DNA of 64,000 nt, taken from Alnus glutinosa. Lineage: Eukaryota; Streptophyta; Magnoliopsida; Fagales; Betulaceae. Below are positions 32,641-43,889 of this stretch, piece by piece (the first letter of the stretch is position 1; each line of letters opens with the position of its first letter). A program made the translations under genes and the position numbers. Below the pieces are notes generated by a model that was not told where the DNA came from, ran no database searches, and was given only the letters and a program-made list of their open reading frames with translations. The DNA lies in assembly GCF_958979055.1 (NCBI RefSeq), contig NC_084888.1:35578304-35642303 (forward strand). Reading direction: 5' to 3'.

Positions 32641-33100
32641 GATAATTGTATCACTAGGTTTTTAAGTTGATCTATGTGGTACAAAAAGTTAAAGGAGGAT
32701 CCATGTGGTAAACTATAATTACAAATCACTTCCTTAACCCGTTTTTTATCCACTAAGTTAACCGATTATGTTAATTTGCCACGTCATACCAAATAGAAAA
32801 TCGACACGTGACCACCCTATGCCTAGGGGAGGCCGCTCGCCAAGCCCAGACATGGTCGGGCCACCCCCAATAGCCGCACCTTTATTTATTCATATTTTTT
32901 TTATTGTAATGGACACGTGTTTATTTTTTATTATGTATAACGTGACAAACTAACGGAATCTATTAATTTGGTAGACGAAAAACAAATTCAGAGAGTGATT
33001 CATAATTGGAGTTTACCATAGGGACACTGCATAAACTTTTTGTACCACAGGAAGTTATTTGTAATTTAGGCCAACCCTAATAACCAATGGTGCAATTATC
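32641..33100. mobile_element. Foldback element with about 190-bp inverted arms upstream of P5CS
   Basis: The 460-bp element starts gataattgtatcactaggt and ends with its near complement (accaatggtgcaattatc). The arms share the words gtggtacaaaaagtt, ggtaaact, ttacaaat and cgacacgtg/acacgtgt in inverted order around a short GC-rich centre (about 32815-32880). Each arm carries one ACACGTG (32804-32810; 32913-32919). Class is uncertain; long arms fit Mutator-like or foldback elements. Confidence 0.75.
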
Positions 33101-33104
33101 TATT

Positions 33105-33228
33105 TTTTTTTTTGTACAACTCTCATATGACCAAAATATATTGGGTGAGACCTATGCATATGAGTTCTACATATGGATCCCACCCAATGTGCTGGAGTTG
33201 TACAAAAGAGTTGTAAAAGAATCATTTC
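33105..33228. mobile_element. Palindromic MITE, relative of 19696-19830
   Basis: GTACAACTC...TTGGGTGAGACC on the left returns as GGATCCCACCCAA...GAGTTGTAC on the right (33113-33204). It is followed by caaaagagttgtaaaagaatcat, which matches caaaagagttgtgagccaatcat at 19808. It lies directly beside the foldback element. Confidence 0.65.
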
Positions 33229-33289
33229 ACATCGGATTCTCCCCCTTGTATGGCTGCTTTGCTCTGATGCGATTTTTTTGTATATTTTT

Positions 33290-33483
33290 TTTTTCAAACC
33301 GGAGAAATTAGAATTTTAGGTGAGGAGTGACAATTTTAAAAAAAATTAAAAAAAAAAAATTGATTTTTTGGGGGCAAATAATTAAATTTTAGGGTCCATT
33401 TTTTTTTTTTTTTTTAAAAAAAAAAAAATAAAATTTTAGGAGATACTTTCCCAAGCCAAAGGATGGTTTCGCCCTGTACTTCG
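33290..33483. repeat. Degenerate hAT-like fragment
   Basis: G-rich and A/T-run sequence ending 'ccaagccaaaggatggtttcgccctg', which resembles the inverted right end of the MITE at 15898-16081. No target duplication found. Confidence 0.3.
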
Positions 33484-33829
33484 ACTGAATCATATTACAA
33501 TCATCTCATTCTAATTTAGGTAATAATTACAATTCATGAAGCTAATCGTTCTAATTTAGGTGAAAATTACAATTTATTAAGCTTTTTTTAATACAAATTT
33601 AATGATAGATTTAAAATTTAATTACGTAGAAATGTATAAATATCATATCTCTACTATTCATGATAGCATTTTCATATTTAATTAGCTTTCATCCATTGTG
33701 TCGGATATGAATCTTACAATTTTGAAGGTGACGGATGTTCGTTAGGGAGATAAAACATTTTGTCACTTTCTAATAAAGACTTAATATAACGTATCAAAAC
33801 ACAATTTTTAATGTAGTGCTATAAGTTTG

Positions 33830-33996
33830 GGTCCAATCATGTTATCATCAATTACTCGTATATGTAATAAAGGTAAACTTCAGGTCCAATCATGGATATT
33901 CAATTAGAGAGAAAAAAAAGAAAAAAAGAAGAAAAAAAAGAAGGGTCCAATCATGTTATCATCAATTACTCATATATGTAATGAAGGTAAACTTCA
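33830..33996 (+). repeat. 114-bp-period direct duplication
   Basis: A 53-bp block beginning GGTCCAATCATGTTATCATC at 33830-33882 recurs at 33944-33996 with three or so changes. A partial third copy (GGTCCAATCATG) sits at 33883, with an A/G-rich stretch between. Confidence 0.8.
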
Positions 33997-34310
33997 CTTG
34001 CCCCTTTTAATTACTACGTAATTTTAAATGTTCTCCTTAACTTCAAAAATTTTAATGTAAAGTTATAATTTTCAGCCTCCTTCAATTATCATTTAAGTTA
34101 GAATTTTTCGATAAATCCTAATTTTTAAATTTTAGCAGAGACATGAAAAATTACTTGGTAGTTAAGGAGGTAAGTGAAAAATTTTCCTTTGTCACTGCTA
34201 TTAGAAGCCAGATTTGATTTCTATCTATATTCCAACAACTCATTCTTGCAAAATTGTTCAAACTCATTTTTCCATAAACGCCGTTAGTAAAGTCTAAATT
34301 ACATTCTTCT

Positions 34311-34344
<34 letters not shown>

Positions 34345-35093
34345 TCTTCTTTTTGTGAACCATATAGGGCATGGTTGTTTTAGTCACATCTAGACAGAAA
34401 AGTTGTAGGCTGGATGACAAATAGCCGGAAAAAGCTTTTTAAAATTGAAGCAAAACCTAAGAATTCAATTGTCAAAATTGAAAACCAATTGAAATAATGC
34501 GAAAACCTATGAACTAAATTTGATTTTCCCTGCTTAGAATTTAGATGATGGCTGATTCTTGCAAAATTGATCAGGCTCTACGTCTTCATATTTCCATGAA
34601 CGCCATCAGTTAATCTTAGATTACTTTTTTTTTTTTTTGTTGTAATCTATCCATTTTTGTAAATCATATGCATATGTGATTCTGTTTTTTTGAGAAAAAA
34701 ATAAAATAAAAATAAAAGCACCTTGTTTGCTAATCAGAACAGTCGCTATATATGATTAATGTACTGCAGATAGTGTATATTTACACAAGGTTAAAACATG
34801 GAAAATCCTGGATCCAAAAAAAAAAAAAGGAAAATCCAAAGATTTCGTTCTCCTCTCTGCTAGTGTTGGTGTTGCAGAAACGGATAAAAAAAACACTACC
34901 ACTCATCAAAGACACTGCTGCCTCTTCTTAAAATTCTTTCCCCCATTCCGTGACTAAAGACTCTTCATTAAATTACAAATGCAACCAAGCGAGTAATCCC
35001 AAACACAGGAAAACTCGTCTTCCAGACAAATTCCACTCCAGCTATGTCTTCCAGACCGTGTTGGTGTTGCAGAAACGGCCATATGGCATGAGA
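33997..35093. other. Spacer downstream of the YIP4-like gene
   Basis: AT-rich, with T and A runs near 34318-34339 and 34815. The 3' untranslated region of the minus-strand gene must lie in its upper part (below 35093); its end is not resolved. Confidence 0.4.
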
Positions 35094-35696
35094 TCATGGA
35101 AAGAACCAGACCTTGATGAAGATCGCCAAAGCCATTTGCAAGAAAAATGCAGCAACCACCATCAGTGAAAGATCACTGCCTGCCATATAAGACCTGAGGT
35201 TCAAGGCAACAAAACATGCTGAAGCAGTACCAGCAAGAAGTATAATGATCCACCGAAGAATCTCGACCGGGATGAGCAACAGAAACTGAAATATTCCAAA
35301 GCATGCATATGAGTTGATCATAGACAAGTTATGAAGTGAGGATTTTTTAACGTGGGACTTGCAAGTTCACATGTTTTCTGCCAATATTAAACTCCCCCTT
35401 GGTGATCACCAATCTTTTCTAAAGTAACTTCCTGGTGTTCACCATTCACCAAGAACAAGGCAGTTAAATTTAGCTTAAACAGAAGGTATACTGGTTCAAT
35501 GCAGCAACCCGGACTCCAAACATTACCTAGGGAACATATGCAAAGTAGACATATGTGGGCAGTTAAATTTAGCTTGAACAGAAGGTATACTGGTTCAATG
35601 CAGCAACCCAGGGTTCAAAAATTGCAGAGGGAACATATGCAAAGTAATTTATGCGCCCCCTAGTCTATCTATCCATTGGAAAAGAAGAAGAAAGAT

Positions 35697-35728
<32 letters not shown>

Positions 35729-38700
35729 TATAGCGCAAAGCACAGAAGACAGCAACTTACTGAGGCCAGAACAAAAACAGAGAGAGAATATCCCCACAAG
35801 CACCAAAATCGCACAAGGTTTGCATTTGCACCCAGATACTGCAGCAAGAAGTAAAAGGCTAGTGGCACCACAATTGCATAACCATAGACTGAACCTGCTG
35901 CCATATTTACATAGCTGACGTCAAAACTCCAAGACGTAGTGCTGTCACTATGTTTCTCCATGAGGTAGGTTGCACAATTCCCAAAAGAAGCAAGCACAAA
36001 TACCAATGTAGTGGAAATCCAGATAAGCCCATATCTAACACATCAGGAGAAAAAACAGAAGCCAAAATATTAGATGTTCATGTGAAATCACTGCTGTGCT
36101 TGTCACCTAGTGTTGGTGTGTGTTCACACTCAAAAGAAAAGGAACATTGGGAAAAATTGGCACACAGATCTCAAACAACCTCCACTTGCCTCAAATCATA
36201 TTGAAAGAGATCATTATCCCTGCCCGGAGGAAGGAAAAGAAAGATTAAAGAAAAAGAAAAAAAGAAAGAAACAACCCTGGAAAGACAGACGACCCCACCC
36301 GGCTTTCTGTTTCTTCTCTTTTTCCTTAGCAACAACTTCTAACTTTACCAGATCCTTCCAAAGCAAAGAAACAATCTCACTGACTTAGTAAGTTTGTTAA
36401 CCTGACATCTTTGTCTGCTTGACCACAATTATGTTTTTTTGTTAATGGTATTTCTTGGTTCTTAAATATCTACATTCCAACTATTTTTCTTGTTTAGTTC
36501 TAATTTCTGTTAACTCATAATATCCTAACATGTTTTCAGTATGTATTTGTATGAAAATACGTTTTCAATTTAACCTCTGATCATAATAGTTTAAAACTTT
36601 GTATCAAATGTTAAAATACCAAAAGAACTTTCCTTCGCACATGTTTTCATACAGATACCAACTGTCTATTAGTTTCAAATTTTCTTTTTGACAAGTCCCT
36701 TATACCCAAATTTTCAATAAAGGAGTACCAAAAGAAAAGAAAAGAAAAAATTAAAAAAAAAAAAATCAGTACTCACAGATCAGGGTTAGCATCAATCTTG
36801 CTAAAAAAATCTGTGCCAATAGGATACAAAGAACTCATCAGCCGGTTTAAGACAATGTCTGTATCAACATTGAAATATTGTGTGTATGAGGAGATACTAA
36901 ACACTCCCTTCCAGCCGTTTGCTGGTTGTTGCTCAAATCCTTCTGCAAGGAGAGAAAGAGATAATTAAGCATGGAAGTGAATGTAATAACAGTAATTGGA
37001 AATGCCTGCAGTGCCATAAAGATGACGGCTAGGTCGAATAGTATTTCCAATAATACAAATATGGATTTAAAAATGACTGAGAATTCTAAATTGTCAGTAT
37101 CAACTCAGAGCTATAAATATAACGCATTCCTTAGGTAGATAAGACACAAGGAAGCTCCAATAAGTCCAAAGAATCTCCCAATTATATATGGAACTTCCAG
37201 ATAAATTACTAAAAATGAACTCCTGCCCAAACTTCATTCAATCGCTTTACCCATTGCGATTTCAGTCCAATGCCTCGCCATTTCAATTGCATCCCAATTT
37301 ATGCATACCTTTTTCCAATTGTCTATGATTTGCGCGGGGGAGAATGGGCATTGCTGACTCAAAAAATCCATCAACCAAGCAAGTAATTGAAGGCAAAAAC
37401 AGTTCTAGTGGATGAAGACTGTTTTTCTCTACTTTTCCTTCCTCTTATTCCAGATTTTGGCCAAAATGTATCTCTCATTTTACTGCTTCCTAATGCTATA
37501 TTTTAAATAAGTTACAAAACCTAAAACACTCAGGTCAACAATTCCCAATAACATACCCATTTCGATGTCAATCCAATGCCCAATGCGATGTTTGGGGGGT
37601 GGGGTTGATCCTATTTATCATGATTCTATTCTGCAATATTCCCATTAATGTGTAATAGTTGGAAAGAAACACAAGGAAATACCCAAATGCACAAACAAGC
37701 AAGCAAACCATGGTACACAAAGATAATAGCGTTTAAAAAAAAAAATCCTTTTTCTCCAATTACCACAAAAGTCCCAAACCCAGAGTTACCTAGCAATATG
37801 ATGATACTTCCATAGAGCCAAAAATCCACAATAAAACCAGTGGATGTCATGAGATAGATCTCCGTAATCGAATCCAAACTCACAATTTCTTTAAGTTCCC
37901 AAGACCTTAATGGAGCACAAAGAAGCTCAGCTAAAATATAACATCCCCATCCGAGTGGATAGGAGAAGACAAAAGTTAAAACACTAAATTCCTACAAATA
38001 CACCTCTTTTCTGATCAACAGTGTTTCTAAAGAGATAGATCTGATATTGAAACTAGACGAGTGTTATGACCATAAAAGGGAAAGAAAGCCTTTCTATGAC
38101 ATTAAATCACACTAGAATGGCACTTTCTCGTATATTAAACAAACCAAGGAAGATATCTAATTACAAGTGGAGAAGTGAACAGTAGCTTTGTAACAAATAC
38201 AATATTGCTCACAGATATCTCATTTAAAATTCTTGATTAACAGATACAATATCGCTCAAGTCCCTCAAAAAGCTTTGTAGTGATCAGGATCCCACATATC
38301 TAAATGGAAGCTAAACCAGTTAATTTTAAAGCAACTTGCCGACAAGCCCCCAAAGTCCAGGAAAGGAAAAGTTAAGAACCATACCAGGTGGACTTCCAAG
38401 AGTTTGATAACCCCGCCCTGCATTATTTGGAGGGAATATTTGCATATTTGCTTCAGGGACTACATATGAGTTCAGAACAAGTTTTTTTAGGGGAATAAAC
38501 AAAGAACGGTTCAGATATAATGGTAATTATGAACAATAAAACAATTCAATGTATTGAAAAGAAATATTTTGAAAATAGAACCCCGTACCCTCATAGTTTG
38601 TCCCATTCTTTTCTTCTTTGACAACCGCCTATGCACCAAAAAACAGTTATAACTAAAACCTTATTAATGATAATAACGATGACGATAGTAATAACAACAT

Positions 38701-39643
38701 AAAAATAAAATAAAATAAATAGAAGCTCATAAGTAAACACCACTTCAAACATATGTATGCTTCACGCAAAAAGAAATGGATTATAAGTAAAGAGCAAAGA
38801 ACTATAGAAATTATCTACACGCAGATTTCAAGCCCAAAGAAAGTAAACCTAGTAATTTACGGCACAAGTACACATTTGGAAACTTTAGAAAAGAAGTTTC
38901 TTTTGCCGACGAGTCACTTACTATTAGTCGTAGAATTGATGTTGAATGTTTCCTACTTTAAACAATTGAGCAAGAGGTGGATACATTAAATTGTGGCAGG
39001 CCATTACCGCCTTCCAGCAAAGGGAAAATTATTATGAAAAGTCTATAAAACTTTCTTCATCCAAATGTTTAGGCTACTTGCAAGTAAAGTCTCTAGGTTT
39101 CCACTCGACTTAACAAAGCTAACAAAGATAAGTAAAAATAAAGGAGACAACAGAATATAATAAATCAACTTCTGTATTAAATTTTAATCGACCACTATCT
39201 GTATTTAATCGCTGTGAGCTAAAGTTCTAGTTTCGCCTCATTGTAAAAAAATAAAAAATAAAACAGAAAGAAAGAACTTAAAAGCTAACTTTGGTTTAGA
39301 CTGTTTAGTCCTTTTTGTTCTCTTAAAAGCACAACACTTGGAAATTTTCCTTTCGTTTTCCTGAGCTTTCTCAGCAAACAAACAGAGCGGGAAAAATTAA
39401 AAAGAAAAAAAAAAAAAAAAAGAGAAAGCGATCGATCTCGTCTACTACATGCACTAGATCAATTAGCCTACAAGTCAAACAAAGAAACGCGAAAAAGGTC
39501 AAATTACATAGAATTAATCATGTAAAACGGAATTTGCAAAGCATATATTAGGGGAAAAAAAATGTAAAGAGAAATGAATCAGAACGTACGGGCACGGAGC
39601 CAAGCAAATGGCTGGTAGGGAGGCTTGTGTAGGATTCGTCCAT
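35094..39643 (-). CDS. YIP4: YIP1-family membrane protein, YIP4-type
   Basis: A Yip1-domain protein (plant YIP4/YIPF1-2 group). In Arabidopsis YIP4a/b act with ECHIDNA at the trans-Golgi network in secretion of wall polysaccharides and proteins. Exons 39590-39643, 38589-38628, 38385-38459, 36777-36942, 35761-36034 and 35094-35285 join in phase to 266 aa. About 115 cytosolic residues (MDESYTSLPTSHLLGS at the start) precede five hydrophobic segments: YGLIWISTTLVFVLA, YGYAIVVPLAFYFLL, FWCLWGYSLSVFVLAS, ILRWIIILLAGTASA and MVVAAFFLQMALAIF. The protein ends KVWFFP. The cytosolic N terminus and membrane-embedded C half are typical of the family. Intron 5 (35286-35760) holds a 99-bp duplication and a G29 tract. 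The choice of YIP4 over other YIPF members rests on remembered homology. Confidence 0.92.
35459..35646 (+). repeat. 99-bp tandem duplication in YIP4 intron 5
   Basis: A unit beginning GGCAGTTAAATTTAGCTTAA at 35459 starts again at 35558 with few changes. Both copies contain GAAGGTATACTGGTTCAATG and end near GGGAACATATGCAAAGTA. Confidence 0.85.
35699..35727 (+). repeat. G29 homopolymer in YIP4 intron 5
   Basis: An uninterrupted run of 29 G, 34 bp from the exon 5 donor. In the transcript it is a C tract. Confidence 0.9.
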
Positions 39644-39950
39644 GAAAGAGAAATGAGAGAGTAAGATCTGTTGCTCACAAAGACAATATGCGTCTTAAAG
39701 AATTTGATTGAGAATCTGAGGTTTATGAGCGCTGAAACGCGCCACGAAACGAGCCCTAGACGTTGCTTTTCGTAGTTTGGAACTTTGGAATGAACAGAGA
39801 GGAGGGAATACTGACCGGAACTAGAGCTGTATTAAAGGGGCGGGGGATCTTGACACGCGCCTACAAGGCGTCTGGATCTCAGCATTCGTTTACTTCACAG
39901 CGACGCACGCGTGAGCAGATGATTAACTTCGTCTTCCTGTAGCGAAGAAT

Positions 39951-40020
39951 CTTGGGCTCATCATGGCCCATGGGCCTCCGTGATTGTTACTGGCCTTAAG
40001 GTCAAATTGCCGGCCCATTA
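39951..40020 (-). promoter_or_regulatory. Site II (TGGGCY) cluster upstream of YIP4
   Basis: Contains TTGGGCT, the palindrome GGCCCATGGGCC (39965-39976) and CGGCCCATTA, about 310-370 bp upstream of the ATG. Site II elements bind TCP factors and mark many plant housekeeping promoters. Assignment to YIP4 follows from orientation and distance. Confidence 0.45.
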
Positions 40021-40152
40021 CCAGCCTTGGTTTAGAGCCTCTTTTCGAAATGGTGCGCTATTAAACTAGGTTCCCTTGCTAGCCTAATTCATTTTGGCGC
40101 CAGCGTCACCCTTATTGGACCGTTGTGAGTGGCAGAATTATTTTTAGGGCTA

Positions 40153-40310
40153 TCATAGTGGTTTAGGCACCACCTTCAGAGTGGTCAAACCACATCCAAA
40201 AGACAAATTAACTATTGGTCTAAGTCTCAAAATGGAAGAGAAGATTAGAGTTGTGTGGTTAAATTTGAGACCTCGCCACTTTTAACTACCACCATTGTAC
40301 CAACATTTCT
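40153..40310. mobile_element. Small palindromic MITE
   Basis: TAGTGGTTTAGGCACCACC...GTGGTCAAACCACA on the left is loosely complementary to TGTGTGGTTAAATTTGAGACC...GGTGGTAG-type sequence on the right. Limits are approximate. Confidence 0.4.
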
Positions 40311-40850
40311 AAAATCTATAGTTGCACGCTCATATTACTAGCAAAGTAGTTACTCGCACAACTACTCCAAGCATAATTGGTGACTGCCGCACGGTCCACC
40401 ATTTTTTTGGAGTAGTTGTGCGAATCATCTGTAGGTTTGAATTTATTATTTAGGTGAAATTAAGCTCGGAATCTTGAATTTTATTTTAGATTTTTGCAAT
40501 TTTTAGAGTGGACTTTAGAATGACTTTTGGTTTTTGGATTTGGGTACTGATCCCAAAACCTTATTTCAATTGAATTGAGCTAATATTGGTGCTTGTGAGA
40601 AACCTATTAAATGTCAGTTGTGCAACTTCGCTGAAAAGGGTTGCTATTCTTAGTTATTTGGGTGCATATTTGCATTTTTCTAAAGAGTTAAGGGCTTCCG
40701 ATTCATCTAAGCTTGGCATGCTTGAGTGTCTTTGACGGATATTGCATTTTTGAATGTAATCTGCTGGGATATTAACAATGAGAAAATAAGATGTTTGGTG
40801 GGGGAGGAGGAGGAGAGGTGAAAGTAGTGGTGGCGTCGCTAGTGGTTTTG

Positions 40851-40940
40851 AGTGTTTGGCGAAAGGAAGATAAAGGAGAAAGGAGAAAGAGAAACAGTGT
40901 TTGGCGAAAGGAAGATAAAGGAGAAAGGAGAAAGAGAAAC
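40851..40940 (+). repeat. Exact 45-bp tandem duplication
   Basis: Two abutting identical 45-bp units start AGTGTTTGGCGAAAGGAAGA at 40851 and 40896. Being exact and a multiple of three, it lengthens a chance minus-strand frame (40654-40953), which I do not regard as a gene. Confidence 0.92.
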
Positions 40941-41000
40941 AGTATATAGACATAGCTAGGGTCGCTCCCCTTTAGTTGCTTACATGATATATGGCCTTAA

Positions 41001-41110
41001 TACATTCACAACTCCCATCAAATTATTACACAACCTCAAAGTATACGAAGGTGAGGCTCGCACAATGAATCACACCCCAATGTATTTTAGAGTTGTACAA
41101 TAATTAGATG
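41001..41110. mobile_element. Palindromic MITE, third relative of 19696-19830
   Basis: The order ACACAACCTC, GGTGAGGCTCGCAC, CACACCCCAATGT, GAGTTGTACAA follows that of the copies at 19696 and 33105, with more divergence. Confidence 0.5.
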
Positions 41111-41305
41111 AAAATTGTAATTTTAACATTTTTCCTTAGTATAATAATTAAGAAATGTTACGGCATCTATTGCGGTTCTCATGTCATTTTTCGGTCCTCA
41201 TGTCATTTTTCTGTGTTAACCTGACATTTTTTTTAATAAAAAATAAATAATTACAGCTTGAAACCGATTATCTCTCGCATTCTTCTTTTCTCTCACTCTT
41301 TGAAA

Positions 41306-41885
41306 CCGGTTCTCCAGTCATTAGCTCTAGCTCTCTGATTCCCGCTCCCTATCAGGAAAATTCCTCCTCTCTCTAGGAAATCTGATTTCTCATTTCATTT
41401 TATTCTTCCTTCAATCCATACAAATCAAAACCCATTTTGGTTTTCTCCCATTTTCTCCCCCCTTTTCTGTTCTCCACCGTTAGACTTACCACCAGCGAAC
41501 AGTGTCTTTTGTGGGATAACTCATAGCAGAAGAAGCAGAATAAATGGGTACCTGTTTTCTGTAAGACTCATATGTTAAGTTGAAACCCACAAAAGACTTA
41601 GTTTTGTATGAAAAATAAAAGGCTTTGATAATTTTTTTTTAAAAAGAATGACAGAAGAAGAGAGGAAGAGCAAGGGATTCTATAGATAACTGGACTTCTA
41701 TATGGGGAAAGCAGTGGGGGAAAACAAAAATGGGTTTTGATTTGTATGGATATGGAGAAAGAATAGAGATGAGGAGCCAGGATTTTAAGAGAGGAATTTT
41801 TCGATAGGAGGAGGAAATTAGAGAGAGAGAAAGCTGATGCACGATTGATTTGGGAAAAAAACAGGAGAACCGGTTTTAGAAAGAG
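41306..41885. mobile_element. Foldback element with about 170-bp inverted arms
   Basis: The left arm words accggttctcc, aaaattcctc and ccatacaaatcaaaaccc return inverted in the right arm (gggttttgatttgtatgg, gaggaatttttc, ggagaaccggt) in mirrored order, around a centre of about 200 bp. It ends about 165 bp from the tRNA-Val gene. No transposase is seen. Confidence 0.7.
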
Positions 41886-42051
41886 AAAGGAGGAATAGAT
41901 CAGATTTCTTACTATAATCTGAGTTCTTAAAGGCCTTCAAAGCAACCTCTCTCTTTCTTTCGATACAGTCTAACTCTCTTCGAGCAGTCAAGAATTAAAT
42001 GTGTAAAAAAAAAAATTGAAAGAGAAGGAAGAAGGAACTGAAAACGCAGGA

Positions 42052-42125
42052 TGTCTGAGCCCGGGTTCGAACCGGGGACCTCTAGTGTGTGAGACTAGCG
42101 TGATAACCGACTACACCACCCAGAC
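42052..42125 (-). tRNA. tRNA-Val (anticodon CAC)
   Basis: A 74-nt cloverleaf on the minus strand. Acceptor GTCTGGG pairs with CTCAGAC (one G-U), discriminator A. The anticodon stem CTAGT/ACTAG carries loop CTCACAC with anticodon CAC, and the T arm is CCGGTTCGAACCCGG. Internal Pol III boxes are TGGTGTAGTCGG (A) and GGTTCGAACCC (B). A TTTT terminator follows on the minus strand (42041-42044). CCA is not encoded and there is no intron. It looks functional. Confidence 0.97.
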
Positions 42126-42379
42126 AAGTTGTGAGCTTTTTCCACTATTAAGAAATTTATACTCGGTTTATTCTGGATAAAAAGATTTGCATAAAATAAG
42201 GAAAATTTCGTTGACTTTTTTCTAGGTCTTTTGCCCCTTTCTTTCTTTCTTTCTTTGTTTTAGCATACTGGGAAGTCGGAGGCGTGTCGATCAGTAAACC
42301 CATTTTCTGTTCGTCTTCAACAATAAAGCTCGAAGATCGTACATTCTACTCCTAGGGCTTGTTTGTCTGTTTGTTCGAA

Positions 42380-43417
42380 ATGACCATCTCCTGCTTCTCT
42401 CTCCTCTTCTGCCTCCCTTTCTTCACCTTCCTTACTATCCACTCCAAACCAGTCACCTCGCCTTACCTCTCACCCACCACGATCATCCCCAATTACCAAA
42501 ACATGCTCAAAACTTTCAAAATTTTCATGTACAACCCAAACGATGCCCTCACTTTCAACTCCCCAGCAGAGTCACTCTTCTACGCCTCTCTTCAGAACAG
42601 CCCGTTTGTCACCCACGACGCCGAAGAGGCTCACCTATTCTTCGTCCCTTTCGCCTCAGGTCTCTCCACGCGATCCATCGCGCGTGTCATTAGACGCCTT
42701 CGGGAAGAGCTTCCGTACTGGAACCGTACGCTTGGTGCTGACCATTTTTACCTCTCTTGTGCCGGTTTGGGATACGAATCGAACCGAAATCTTGTTGAGT
42801 TGAAGAAAAACTCGGTCCAGATCTCGTGCTTCCCTTCACCCGCTGGTAGGTTTATCCCTCACAAGGACATAGCCCTACCTCCATTTCCGAAATCTAACGT
42901 ACCGCACGCTCTGGCGAACAGAACCGCGAGGTTTCTGGGTTATTTTGGGCACAGCGGGGTAAAAGAGTCAAGTTTTTTGGTCAACGAGTTGGTTAATGAT
43001 CCAGACTTTCTGATCGAATCCGAGTCGTCAGATCAGCTCAGTTACACGGAGAGACTAGCGAGCAGTAAATTTTGTTTGTTCGAGTACGGAGGCGATGTTT
43101 CGAGAATCGGAGAGGCGCTGCGTTTCGGGTGCGTGCCGGCGGTGATTACTGACCGTCCGATCCAGGACCTGCCATTCTTGGACGTGCTAAGGTGGCAGGA
43201 GATCGCGTTGTTTGTGCCTGTGGGAGGGTTCAAGGAACTGAAACGTGTCTTGGGGCGCACGTACGGAGATCGGCACGAGCAAATGAGCAAATTAGGTGTG
43301 AAGGCGAGTCAGCACTTTGTGTGGAACGAGGTACCACAGCCGTTGGATTCGTTTCATACGGTAATGTATCAGCTGTGGCTGAGACGGCATACCATCAGAT
43401 ACCCTCGGAGAGAATAG
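42380..43417 (+). CDS. Exostosin-like (GT47) glycosyltransferase, intronless
   Basis: A member of plant GT47, Golgi enzymes that add sugars to wall polysaccharides such as xyloglucan, xylan and pectin; the sugar and acceptor cannot be read from sequence. The single exon encodes 345 aa. The first ATG is at 42380; the frame is open further upstream only through non-ATG codons. A hydrophobic segment (residues about 5-20) is a likely signal anchor. The exostosin domain runs from FKIFMYNP (about 46) through HLFFVPF, WNRTLGADHFYLSC, RFLGYFGHSG, FCLFEYGGDVSRIGEAL (231-247) and GCVPAVITD (250-258), the conserved nucleotide-sugar-binding region, to LPFLDVLRW. At 345 aa it is on the short side, mainly because the stem is short. 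The coding DNA is GC-richer than its surroundings, as usual for intronless plant genes. Confidence 0.93.
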   Translation: MTISCFSLLFCLPFFTFLTIHSKPVTSPYLSPTTIIPNYQNMLKTFKIFMYNPNDALTFNSPAESLFYASLQNSPFVTHDAEEAHLFFVPFASGLSTRSIARVIRRLREELPYWNRTLGADHFYLSCAGLGYESNRNLVELKKNSVQISCFPSPAGRFIPHKDIALPPFPKSNVPHALANRTARFLGYFGHSGVKESSFLVNELVNDPDFLIESESSDQLSYTERLASSKFCLFEYGGDVSRIGEALRFGCVPAVITDRPIQDLPFLDVLRWQEIALFVPVGGFKELKRVLGRTYGDRHEQMSKLGVKASQHFVWNEVPQPLDSFHTVMYQLWLRRHTIRYPRRE

Positions 43418-43886
43418 GATTAGGGAACCCAGAGTTCTCGGGCGGACGATGGACTCCCTTAGGCTGTTGTATAGATTTTGTTGACTTGGTTAGTAAAGCT
43501 TGGATAGTTGGATGGTGGTAAATCAAGCGATTTTTTGAAGTAATTTCCTGGTATATAAATAAAAATTTCAAGTCATTTCTTGAGTTATGTATGTCAACTA
43601 AAATTTGAAGCTGTTTGTAGTCAAAATTCAACTTTTCATTAGGCCTATGTTTTGGTTGGCCTGTTTTTATTTGTGATGTATTTACTTTGTTCTGTTGTGT
43701 TCTTGTATTATCTCATCTATTCAAAAGAAAAGACCCGTTGGAATTAAACCATGTAAGACATAAGACATGACAAATTGTTTCGGTCTTAACTGTCTGGTTC
43801 TAACAGAATATGCCATTTTAGTGACAGAATCATTCTTGGCGGGAATAAAGTAGTACTATTATTTTTATTTTAAGGAGGAAAAAATT
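43418..43886. other. GT47 gene 3' region and spacer
   Basis: Presumed 3' untranslated region, then AT-rich DNA. No further feature seen. Confidence 0.4.
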
Positions 43887-43889
43887 TAA

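Noticed and set aside
35400-35646. Regularly spaced repeats as a CRISPR-like array
   Set aside because: Only two units of 99 bp with no distinct spacers, inside a plant intron; a simple tandem duplication.
40654-40953. Minus-strand 99-aa frame with a repeated FSFSFLLYLPFAKH block
   Set aside because: The repeat is the 45-bp DNA duplication read in frame. There is no start context, splice partner or family resemblance.
42359-42379. Seven extra N-terminal codons on the GT47 gene
   Set aside because: The extension begins at TTG; the first ATG in frame is at 42380 and directly precedes the signal-anchor segment.
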